Positions 1 to 5,803 of a stretch of 7,243 nucleotides of DNA are shown one piece after another. Numbering within the stretch: the first letter of the stretch is position 1; every line of letters starts with the position of its first letter. The DNA comes from Desulfuromonadales bacterium (GTDB lineage Bacteria > Desulfobacterota > Desulfuromonadia > Desulfuromonadales > UBA2294), in contig JAUVAJ010000085.1 of NCBI GenBank assembly GCA_030591795.1, positions 1 to 7,243 of the forward strand, in the 5' to 3' direction. The translations under genes and the position numbers were made by a program. The notes beneath the pieces are model-generated. The model saw only the letters and a list, made by a program, of their open reading frames with translations, had not been told where the DNA came from and ran no database searches.

Positions 1-163
1 ATTTCAAGTCTAAGTGAACTTGAATAAACGAGTCACTGACCCCATAAGCCACACCCCCGTCATGAAAAGATTACCAGACTTAAGGGTGCCCCGCCATCTA
101 CGAAATCCGATGGTAGACCCCCAACCGTGACCCCGATCACTGACCATATAAGTAAGTTATTTG
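1..163. other. Gene-free region downstream of the trmJ-like gene, with short repeats
   Basis: No open reading frame with protein-like content is visible on either strand. A 16-base word is present twice as direct repeats (33-48 and 137-152, 14 of 16 identical, both starting TCACTGACC). TGACCCC also occurs at 37-43 and 128-134. Two competing short helices can form around 94-117: CCATC with GATGG (94-98/109-113), or TCTAC with GTAGA (97-101/113-117). A further inverted repeat lies at 3-24. The stretch is probably the 3' flank of the leftward pilZ-trmJ unit. It could also be a decayed repeat element, but no complete element or transposase is seen. Confidence 0.5.
3..24 (-). repeat. 7-bp inverted repeat, possible weak terminator
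   Basis: TTCAAGT (3-9) and ACTTGAA (18-24) are perfect inverted arms around an 8-base loop. On the minus strand the helix lies about 140 bases after the trmJ-like stop codon, so it could end leftward transcription. The stem is AT-rich, and any U-run would fall beyond the window edge, so a terminator role is only a possibility. Confidence 0.25.
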
Positions 164-910
164 TCAGTTCCTACCTTTCCTGCGTCCCCGCCAGTCATTG
201 ATACTCGAGGCGAGCTGACTCCATACCCCTCTGAGCAGTGCAGTCTCGTTACGATCCGGGTTGGCCCTTAACGTAAGTTGCTTTAACTTATGCAGCGCCG
301 ACTCTGGCCGGCTCGGGTTGAGAAAAGCGATCCGATCCAATACCTCGTGCATCTGTTCAAACAGTCCATTCAACTCGCCTTGCGAGGGCCGGTCGAAATC
401 ATCCTGTATGACTTTCGTGCCTGGCTGTCGGGCTAATTCATACAGAAACAGCAGCACCGCCTGGGCCAGGTTAAGTGAGCCTTGTTCGTCACTGGTCGAT
501 ATGCTGGCAACATGCGAACAGAGGGCGAGCTCGTTGCTGGTCAGGCCGCTATCCTCTCGACCGAAGATCAGGCCGAGTTTAGTTTGAGCCGAGAGACCGT
601 TGAGCAGTTGCTCGTGGAGTCTGGAACTTTCGATTAACTTACCGCGTAGTTCTCCTGTGCGTCGGGTAGTGGCGATGCTGATTTGCAGATCACTGACGGC
701 AGCTGCCAGATCCGGGTAGATTTGCGCCGATTCAAGCAGATGTACGGCACCAACCGCGAATTTTTTGGCTTCTTGGTCTAGATGATCACAGGGAGTAATC
801 AGCCGCAGGTCGCTGGCGCCGAAGTTGGCCATAGCCCGGGCAACTGAGCCGATGTTGCCGGGGTTTTGCGGTTCACAGAGGATAATGGCCGGAGGTAACG
901 TTCTAGTCAT
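164..910 (-). CDS. trmJ: TrmJ-type tRNA/rRNA 2'-O-ribose methyltransferase (SPOUT/TrmH group 1)
   Basis: A cytoplasmic SAM-dependent methyltransferase of the SpoU/TrmH superfamily, most like TrmJ, which methylates the 2'-O of tRNA nucleotide 32. The three SPOUT motifs are all present and in order. Motif 1 is around residues 13-31 (EPQNPGNIGSVARAM, with N16, N19 and the catalytic-type R25). Motif 2 is at 116-123 (FGREDSGL). Motif 3 is at 145-152 (SLNLAQAV), part of the trefoil-knot SAM site. At 248 residues it is about the size of E. coli TrmJ, including the C-terminal extension. The start is the ATG at 908-910. An in-frame TTG at 943 would add 11 residues with no family resemblance. No Shine-Dalgarno is visible before the ATG, which overlaps the pilZ stop by 8 bases (ATGACTAG), so translation is probably coupled to pilZ. 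Family assignment is firm. The exact substrate (tRNA position 32 or another RNA) is inferred. Confidence 0.9.
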   Translation of the reverse strand: MTRTLPPAIILCEPQNPGNIGSVARAMANFGASDLRLITPCDHLDQEAKKFAVGAVHLLESAQIYPDLAAAVSDLQISIATTRRTGELRGKLIESSRLHEQLLNGLSAQTKLGLIFGREDSGLTSNELALCSHVASISTSDEQGSLNLAQAVLLFLYELARQPGTKVIQDDFDRPSQGELNGLFEQMHEVLDRIAFLNPSRPESALHKLKQLTLRANPDRNETALLRGVWSQLASSINDWRGRRKGRN

Positions 911-1268
911 TGTTGCGCAGCCAGTGGAAAAATTCCCGATCAATTTCGTCAGAGTCGCCTAAATTGAGTTCAAGTAAACGGCGGAGATGGGTCAGGCTGT
1001 CGACTTCAAGTGACTCGATCCGGAAGCCGTAATGACTATCTTCTTTATGCACCAGCTTGGCGTCAAATTGCAGGTGAATGTCACAACTGGCAAAAGCGAT
1101 GTCGATCTGACAGAGAGAGCCGAGGCCGATTGTATCCTCAGGGGCAATTTCGAGCAGGACGCCACGCAGGGATATGTCGATAAGTTCACAGGGGTAACAC
1201 CGATCGACAACAGTTACCTGTGAATGACATTTGAATGGGACCCGATGATAGTCTCTTTTTTCTTCCAT
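903..1268 (-). CDS. PilZ-domain protein, probable c-di-GMP receptor
   Basis: A small single-domain cytoplasmic protein of 121 residues. Both c-di-GMP-binding signatures of the PilZ family are present: RxxxR at R5-R9 (RDYHR) and D/NxSxxG at D31-G36 (DISLRG), followed by a hydrophobic beta-rich stretch. It should therefore bind cyclic di-GMP. The output it controls (motility, polysaccharide, or something linked to its neighbour) cannot be told from sequence. The start is the ATG at 1266-1268, preceded by a good Shine-Dalgarno (GGGAG, 8 bases upstream). A TTG at 1298 in the same frame would add 10 residues and lacks such a site. The C-terminal 20 residues (rich in D, E, R, W) lie outside the core fold. 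Its stop codon overlaps the start of the trmJ-like gene. Confidence 0.88.
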   Translation of the reverse strand: MEEKRDYHRVPFKCHSQVTVVDRCYPCELIDISLRGVLLEIAPEDTIGLGSLCQIDIAFASCDIHLQFDAKLVHKEDSHYGFRIESLEVDSLTHLRRLLELNLGDSDEIDREFFHWLRNND

Positions 1269-1376
1269 GACTGTTTCTCCCGAAAATGCAGCTGGCAAAA
1301 CAGTTTACGTGACATGCCTCTATAACTTGAAGTTAGCCAGATAATTGCGATTCGTCAAGAATTAGGCAAATTTTCG
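1269..1376 (-). promoter_or_regulatory. Putative promoter of the pilZ-trmJ unit with an overlapping palindrome
   Basis: On the minus strand a TTGACG -35 box (plus coordinates 1353-1358) is followed after 17 bases by TAACTT (1330-1335) as a weak -10. The second box matches consensus at only three of six positions. A perfect 13-bp palindrome, TAACTTGAAGTTA (1323-1335), covers the -10 and could be an operator. No terminator hairpin is visible after the AI-2E gene stop (1377-1379), so readthrough from that gene is also possible. Confidence 0.4.
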
Positions 1377-2420
1377 TTACTTATCGAGCGGAACTTTTTC
1401 TTCGGCATGTGAGCCGAGCAGAATGCCGATCCAGCGGGTTTCTTCGCGACTTTCAAGGGCAATTTTGACGATCATGGTCAACAGCACCGACAGCAGCATG
1501 CCGATCGGGCCGAGGACCCAGCCCCAAAAGACGAGAGATACGAAAACCACCAGAGTTGAGAGGCCGAGGCCGCGACCCATGAAGCGGGGTTCGATGATCG
1601 AGCCGAGAACAATATTTATAACAACATAGCCGGCGGCAGCCAGCAGTGCCCGGCTCAGGCCAAACTGAACAAAGGCGAGCAGTACAGCCGGGACTGAGGC
1701 AATGATCGAGCCGATGTTCGGTACGTAGTTAAGCAGAAAGGCGACCAGACCCCAGAGCAGAGGAAAGTCGACGCCGAGGATAAATAGCCAGATTGTGACC
1801 AGCAGGCCGGTGATCAGGCTGAAAATAGTTTTTATCGAAAGATAGCTTTTAACGTTGTCACTAATTTCCGCGCAACGCGGGAGGGTGCTCTCCGGGTCGC
1901 CAATTGCGGTTCGTAACTTGTTTGGAAACCCTGAGGCTTCCAGCAGAATAAACACCACGGTCAACAGGATCAGGAAGGTGTTGGTCAAAACCCCGCCTAG
2001 TTGCTTAAGACTGGCGGCGATCATCTTCATCGCTTTGGCCGGGTCAAAATATTCAAATAGAATCTGGCTTGAGGTGTCGATGCCGAAACTGTTGAGCCAG
2101 ACAAACAGGTTGGCGGTAGATTCATTCAGCCGGGCCTGATAAGTCGGTGCTGCCTGGGCAAAATCGTTCAGGGATGAGCCGACAAAGGTGCCGAGCAGCA
2201 ACCCGGTGATCATGACGCCGGTAACGACGATCAGCACTGCCAGACCGGTCGGAATATTTTTCTGTTGCAGCCAGAACAGTGGCGGGGTGCAGATCATGGC
2301 GATCAGCGCCGACAACAGAAAAGGGGTCAGGAGCGGTTCAGCTGCACGCATCCCGGCGATAACAATAACAAAGGCTGCGAGTGAAATCAGGATATGACTG
2401 CTCTGATGCGGGTTGGACAT
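1377..2420 (-). CDS. AI-2E family transporter (PerM/YdiK-like membrane protein)
   Basis: A polytopic inner-membrane protein of 347 residues, the usual length for the AI-2E/PerM family (DUF20). Members are proposed exporters of small molecules such as autoinducer-2, or Na+/H+ antiporters, but most are uncharacterised. The layout fits the family: hydrophobic segments near 9-50 and 58-80, a polar loop at 85-140 (extracytoplasmic in the family), then several helices from 144 to the C terminus. The signature NYVPNIGSIIASVP is at 231-244, IIEPRFMGRGLGLS at 275-288, and a GPIGMLLS segment near 304-311. The start at 2420 is chosen because GGAGG sits 5 bases before its ATG. An upstream in-frame ATG at 2468 would add 16 residues that include two cysteines and do not look like the family. 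It is transcribed divergently from the efflux operon. Substrate unknown. Confidence 0.88.
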   Translation of the reverse strand: MSNPHQSSHILISLAAFVIVIAGMRAAEPLLTPFLLSALIAMICTPPLFWLQQKNIPTGLAVLIVVTGVMITGLLLGTFVGSSLNDFAQAAPTYQARLNESTANLFVWLNSFGIDTSSQILFEYFDPAKAMKMIAASLKQLGGVLTNTFLILLTVVFILLEASGFPNKLRTAIGDPESTLPRCAEISDNVKSYLSIKTIFSLITGLLVTIWLFILGVDFPLLWGLVAFLLNYVPNIGSIIASVPAVLLAFVQFGLSRALLAAAGYVVINIVLGSIIEPRFMGRGLGLSTLVVFVSLVFWGWVLGPIGMLLSVLLTMIVKIALESREETRWIGILLGSHAEEKVPLDK

Positions 2421-2487
2421 GGTTGCCTCCGATATTTCATAACAAAAAGTACACAGCACTTTTATCATGCACGGTTAATTATGGCAA

Positions 2488-2499
2488 ATTTGATCAAAT
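2488..2499. promoter_or_regulatory. Perfect 12-bp palindrome in the divergent intergenic region
   Basis: ATTTGATCAAAT is self-complementary across all 12 bases. It lies just upstream of the rightward -35 box (2506) and about 70 bases before the leftward AI-2E start. It could be a binding site for a dimeric regulator, but it matches no operator that I can name with confidence. Confidence 0.3.
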
Positions 2500-2505
2500 C
2501 ATCGC

Positions 2506-2534
2506 TTGACTTTATATTAAAACAACTGTTTAAA
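2506..2534 (+). promoter_or_regulatory. Sigma70-like promoter of the tetR-efflux operon
   Basis: TTGACT (2506-2511, five of six consensus bases) is followed after exactly 17 bases by TTTAAA (2529-2534, four of six). Transcription would begin near 2541, leaving a short leader before the ATG at 2569. A strong Shine-Dalgarno region, GGAGAGG (2558-2564), precedes that ATG. The surrounding 60 bases are strongly AT-rich compared with the genes. Confidence 0.6.
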
Positions 2535-2535
2535 T
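2516..2535. promoter_or_regulatory. Candidate PsrA-type operator (AAAC-N4-GTTT)
   Basis: This is a 20-bp inverted repeat with 9-base arms matching at 8 of 9 positions around a 2-base centre. Its core is AAAC-AACT-GTTT (2520-2531). The form agrees with the published PsrA motif, AAAC and GTTT half-sites separated by 2-4 bases. It covers the promoter spacer and the -10 box, so a bound repressor would block RNA polymerase. An extra GTTTG half-site lies at 2537-2541. The natural ligand-binding partner is the adjacent TetR protein, implying autoregulation. This is inferred from sequence only. Confidence 0.5.
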
Positions 2536-2568
2536 CGTTTGTATGAAAATTTTTAACGGAGAGGATAT

Positions 2569-3201
2569 ATGAGTCAATCGGATACCGCGGAACGCATCCT
2601 CGATGCAGCGGAAAAACTTTTTGCCCTAAATGGCTTTCATAGCACCTCTATGCGAGCAATTACGGGCGCGGCAAAAGTCAACCTTGCAGCTGTTAACTAT
2701 CATTTCGGCTCAAAAGAATCCCTGCTTGAAGAAGTTATCAAACGTCGCCTGATCCCACTGAATGTAATACGCTCTGAAGCCTTGACCGCAGTACAGAAAC
2801 AAGCGGCAGCAGAAAACAGACTTCCTGAATGTTCTGATGTGCTTAAGGCGTTTGTCGTGCCGACTATTCGCTTTTGTTATGAGAAGCCGGGAGCTACTCA
2901 TTTCAGTGCACTGGTTGTTCGGTCGATGAGCGACGCTGATGCGACGGTGCGCACGATATTTTTTCAATATATTCTCCCCCTGTTCAAACAATGGTCAGTG
3001 CTGCTGTGTGAGGCAATGCCGGAGGTCGACCCGAAGACGGTCTTCTTTCGCCTGCAATTTGTAATCGGCGCTACCACTCATACCATGCGTATGCTCGGCA
3101 AGGATGATGGTTTCCTGCAGCAGATGCATCAGGATGTCGATGTTGATTTGATTATTGAAGAGCTGCTGACATTTGTCACGGCTGGAACGGAAGCGAAGTG
3201 A
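2569..3201 (+). CDS. TetR/AcrR family repressor, PsrA-like
   Basis: A 210-residue dimeric transcriptional repressor, the usual TetR length. The N-terminal DNA-binding domain spans about residues 5-52. Its helix-turn-helix is at roughly 27-47, with the recognition segment VNLAAVNYHFGSK at 37-49. That segment and the start (SQSDTAERILDAAEKLF) closely resemble Pseudomonas PsrA as I recall it. The C-terminal part, with FFRLQFVIGATTHTM at 159-173, also fits the PsrA-type ligand-binding domain. PsrA responds to long-chain fatty acids. Whether this protein does is inference. The ATG is preceded by GGAGAGG. The stop TGA overlaps the GTG start of the channel gene, so the repressor is the first gene of the operon it probably controls. 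A CecR-like or other AcrR-type subgroup remains possible. Confidence 0.88.
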   Translation: MSQSDTAERILDAAEKLFALNGFHSTSMRAITGAAKVNLAAVNYHFGSKESLLEEVIKRRLIPLNVIRSEALTAVQKQAAAENRLPECSDVLKAFVVPTIRFCYEKPGATHFSALVVRSMSDADATVRTIFFQYILPLFKQWSVLLCEAMPEVDPKTVFFRLQFVIGATTHTMRMLGKDDGFLQQMHQDVDVDLIIEELLTFVTAGTEAK

Positions 3202-4619
3202 TAAGGATAGCGCTCTATAGTCTGCTAAGTATGCTCATGCTGGCAGCGTGCAGTCCGCACACCCGAATCGCAATAGAGCACGAGCATGATCTGCCCGCCA
3301 ATTATGTAGAGACGAGCGACGTGGCGCGGGACAATATTGTTGTCGGCAACTGGTGGGAGCGGTTTGGTGATACCGATCTGAATCGGCTGATTGAAGAGGC
3401 TTTGCTGGCTAACCTTGACCTGGAACAGGCCCTGGCCCGTTTGCAACAATCCGAAGCGCTACTCCGAACGGCGAGTGCTGCCCGGTATCCGACGTTGGCT
3501 GTTGCCGGTAATACCCGTACCGGGAGCCAGCCGGGGGCTTTTGGCGATGTGGACGGCCAGGACTCTTCCCTGTCAGTTGCGGCTGCATTTGAACTTGATT
3601 TGTGGGGAAAAAATGCGGCGAGAAGCCGTGGTGCCGATTTTGATTATCAGGCGGCACAGCAGGAACTCAGGGCATTGCAACTGAGCCTGGCCGCCCGGGT
3701 GGCTGACGCTTATTTTCTGCTGATTGAGCAACGCTCGCAACTGCAACTGGCTGAGCAGAGCATCGCAGCTTTCACCAATTCGCTGGAGATGGTCGAACTG
3801 CGCTATCGCAATGGATTGGTGCCGACAGTTGATCTTTATCAGGCACGGCAGAATTTGGCCAGTGCCCAGGCCAGCCGCGAAGCAACCCAAACTGTTTTGA
3901 GTCTGGCCGAACACGCGCTGGCAGTTTTGGTCGGTCGCTATCCGGGAGAAGAGGTTGCCGGTCAGCTGGTCGAACTCCCTTCTCCGCCAGAAACTTTCCC
4001 GAATGGACTACCGAGTGAACTGTTGACCCGACGGCCCGACCTGCGTGCGGCCATGTTAAGAGTGCAGGCGAATGACGAGCGGGTGGCCGTGGCGATTGCC
4101 GAGCGTTTTCCTTCCATCAATCTGCTCGGCAGCTACGGCACCAGCCGCAATACTTTTTCAGTACCGACTATCAGCGGTGAATTCTGGAATTTGGCAGCCG
4201 GACTGACCATGCCGGTTATCGACGGTGGTCGCCGTCGGGCTGAGGTCGACCGGCAAGAGGCAGTGGTCGCTGAAAGCCTGGCTCGTTATCGGCAAACAGT
4301 GCTGGTCGCTTTTCAGGAAGTTGAAGACGCGTTGGCGCGCAATTACAATATCGAACGGCGCATTATCTATCTGACTGCTGCCGAGGCTGCCGCCGCCGAT
4401 TCTCTCCGGACCTCTTTGGAGCGTTACCGCTATGGTCTCAGTGAGTACCTGCAGGTGGTCACCGCCCAGGTGTTCCATTTTCAGATAAAGGAACGCCTGA
4501 TTGCTGCCCGGCGCCAGATGTTGTCTGACCGGATCAGCCTGGCCCGTGCCCTCGGTGGCGAATGGCCGATGCCAGAAATTGAACAAGAACCGAATAGCCT
4601 AAATAAGGATCAGCTATGA
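3198..4619 (+). CDS. Outer-membrane efflux lipoprotein, NodT/OprM family (TolC-like channel)
   Basis: The outer-membrane duct of a tripartite RND pump: a trimeric beta-barrel with a long periplasmic helical tunnel. Residues 1-18 form a lipoprotein signal with lipobox LAAC and lipidated C18. The next residue is Ser, not Asp, consistent with outer-membrane sorting. Two OEP repeats follow. The first has NWWERFGD (51-58), FELDLWGK (131-138) and RYRNGLVPTVDLYQAR (202-217). The second has LLTRRPDLRAA (275-285), FPSINLLGSYG (304-314), RYRYGLSEYLQVV (409-421) and LARALGGEW (448-456). At 473 residues it has the normal length. The GTG at 3198 is taken as start because the next in-frame ATG (3231) would leave too little signal peptide before the lipobox. 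GGAAG lies 4 bases upstream. The start overlaps the tetR stop (GTGA), and the stop overlaps the adaptor start (ATGA). Confidence 0.93.
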   Translation: MIRIALYSLLSMLMLAACSPHTRIAIEHEHDLPANYVETSDVARDNIVVGNWWERFGDTDLNRLIEEALLANLDLEQALARLQQSEALLRTASAARYPTLAVAGNTRTGSQPGAFGDVDGQDSSLSVAAAFELDLWGKNAARSRGADFDYQAAQQELRALQLSLAARVADAYFLLIEQRSQLQLAEQSIAAFTNSLEMVELRYRNGLVPTVDLYQARQNLASAQASREATQTVLSLAEHALAVLVGRYPGEEVAGQLVELPSPPETFPNGLPSELLTRRPDLRAAMLRVQANDERVAVAIAERFPSINLLGSYGTSRNTFSVPTISGEFWNLAAGLTMPVIDGGRRRAEVDRQEAVVAESLARYRQTVLVAFQEVEDALARNYNIERRIIYLTAAEAAAADSLRTSLERYRYGLSEYLQVVTAQVFHFQIKERLIAARRQMLSDRISLARALGGEWPMPEIEQEPNSLNKDQL

Positions 4620-5803
4620 TGAGCAATAAATCGACCGCTAAAAAGATTCTCCTCCCTCTGGTGATTATTATCGTTGCCCTGGCAATGGCTACCGTGTTGG
4701 TTATAAGTAAAAAAGCGCCGCCGAAACAGCCGAAGATGCAGCTTGGCGCTCTGGTCGAGGTACTTAAGGTCGTATCACAGGAGTATCCGCTCATGGTCCG
4801 GGCTTCCGGAACGGTCGAGGCGCGTCAGCAAATCAGCCTTGAGCCACAGGTCAGCGGCAAGGTTGTTGCTCTCGGCAAGGGATTTGCCTCCGGTACTTTC
4901 TTCCATAAGGGTGATCTGCTGATCCAGATTGAAAAGACCGATTACCGGTTGATCGTTGAACAGGCGGAAGCCGCTCTGGCCCGGGCTGAAGTTGAATTGG
5001 CGACCACCGAGAGTCAGGCCGCCATCGCCCGGCTCGAATGGGATCGTCTCGGGTTGCAGCAGCATGGGGAGGAAGCGAACCCGCTTACCTTGTACGAGCC
5101 GCAGATGAAAAATGCCAAGGCTAATATCACCTCTGCCAGGGCTGCATTTGAACAGGCGCATCTCAATTTGCGCCGGACAACGATCGTTGCGCCGTATGAT
5201 GTCCGGATCCGCAGTGAACAGGTTGATGTCGGCCAGTTTGTCCGTTCAGGTATCAAACTGGCGACGCTCACCGGTTCACGTTCGGCAGAAGTGATTGTTT
5301 CGATACCGCTGGAAGATTTGCCTTGGTTGACTATCCCGACGCAACGCAGTGCAGACGGGAGCAGTGCTATGGTCGTCTTGCGTTATGGCAATAATAAAGC
5401 GATCTGGCCGGGTATGATCGATCGATCATTGGGTGAGGTTGATTCGCGTGGCCGGATGCTGCAAGTGGCGGTTAAGGTTATGGATCCTTATCGTCTGCAT
5501 GAGAAAAATGCCCGACCACCGTATCTTGAAGTCGGCATGTTTGTCGACGTAGAGTTTGTTGGCCCGGTTCTGCAAGAGATGGTAGTAGTACCGCGGCGCG
5601 CGCTGCGTGACAACCGGACGGTCTGGGTTGCTGACAGTGCCGGTGTGCTGCGTATCCGTTCGGTAGAAGTTGCGCGACTGGCACGTGAACAGGTAGTAAT
5701 CGGCTCAGGCCTTGAAACCGGGGACAGGGTCGTATTGACCACCATGAGTGGCGTTGTTGACGGGATGAAACTGCGGGTTGTCGGCGAGGGGACAGCGCAA
5801 TGA
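4616..5803 (+). CDS. RND efflux periplasmic adaptor subunit (HlyD/AcrA-type membrane fusion protein)
   Basis: A 395-residue adaptor linking the RND permease to the outer-membrane channel. Residues 11-30 form one hydrophobic segment with no lipobox cysteine, so the protein is anchored by an uncleaved N-terminal helix rather than by lipid. Domains in order: first lipoyl half (about 74-107), alpha-helical hairpin/coiled coil (about 112-183, rich in Ala, Glu and Gln), second lipoyl half (186-221, with IVAPYDVRIRSEQVDVGQFV at 190-209), beta-barrel (224-314) and membrane-proximal domain (322-388). In the APYDG-type lipoyl motif the usual Gly is Val here, a small departure. AAGGA at 4605-4609 serves the ATG at 4616, or equally the ATG at 4619 immediately after it. 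Both ends overlap the neighbouring genes by ATGA. Confidence 0.92.
   Translation: MMSNKSTAKKILLPLVIIIVALAMATVLVISKKAPPKQPKMQLGALVEVLKVVSQEYPLMVRASGTVEARQQISLEPQVSGKVVALGKGFASGTFFHKGDLLIQIEKTDYRLIVEQAEAALARAEVELATTESQAAIARLEWDRLGLQQHGEEANPLTLYEPQMKNAKANITSARAAFEQAHLNLRRTTIVAPYDVRIRSEQVDVGQFVRSGIKLATLTGSRSAEVIVSIPLEDLPWLTIPTQRSADGSSAMVVLRYGNNKAIWPGMIDRSLGEVDSRGRMLQVAVKVMDPYRLHEKNARPPYLEVGMFVDVEFVGPVLQEMVVVPRRALRDNRTVWVADSAGVLRIRSVEVARLAREQVVIGSGLETGDRVVLTTMSGVVDGMKLRVVGEGTAQ
5414..5429. repeat. Perfect 16-bp palindrome with three tandem GATC sites
   Basis: ATGATCGATCGATCAT equals its own reverse complement and contains GATC at 5416-5419, 5420-5423 and 5424-5427. It lies inside the adaptor gene, encoding the MIDRS part of the beta-barrel domain. 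It may be a by-product of codon choice. It could also be a clustered methylation target if the host has a Dam-type enzyme. Confidence 0.6.

Noticed and set aside
1..163. CRISPR array, tRNA or riboswitch
   Set aside because: Only two imperfect short repeats are present. There is no cloverleaf, and no recognisable aptamer core is visible.
261..587. Plus-strand open frame opposite the trmJ-like gene
   Set aside because: It is antisense to the SPOUT motifs and has a Ser/Cys-rich shadow composition.
911..943. Extended N terminus of the trmJ-like protein from the TTG at 943
   Set aside because: The added 11 residues do not resemble the family, and the ATG at 910 sits right where TrmJ proteins begin.
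1377..1400. Rho-independent terminator after the AI-2E transporter gene
   Set aside because: No GC-rich stem followed by a U-run is visible on the minus strand in the 108-bp gap.
2491..2504. Possible FNR/Crp-type box (TTGAT-N4-ATCAA)
   Set aside because: Only the left half-site fits. The bases four positions on read TCATC rather than ATCAA.
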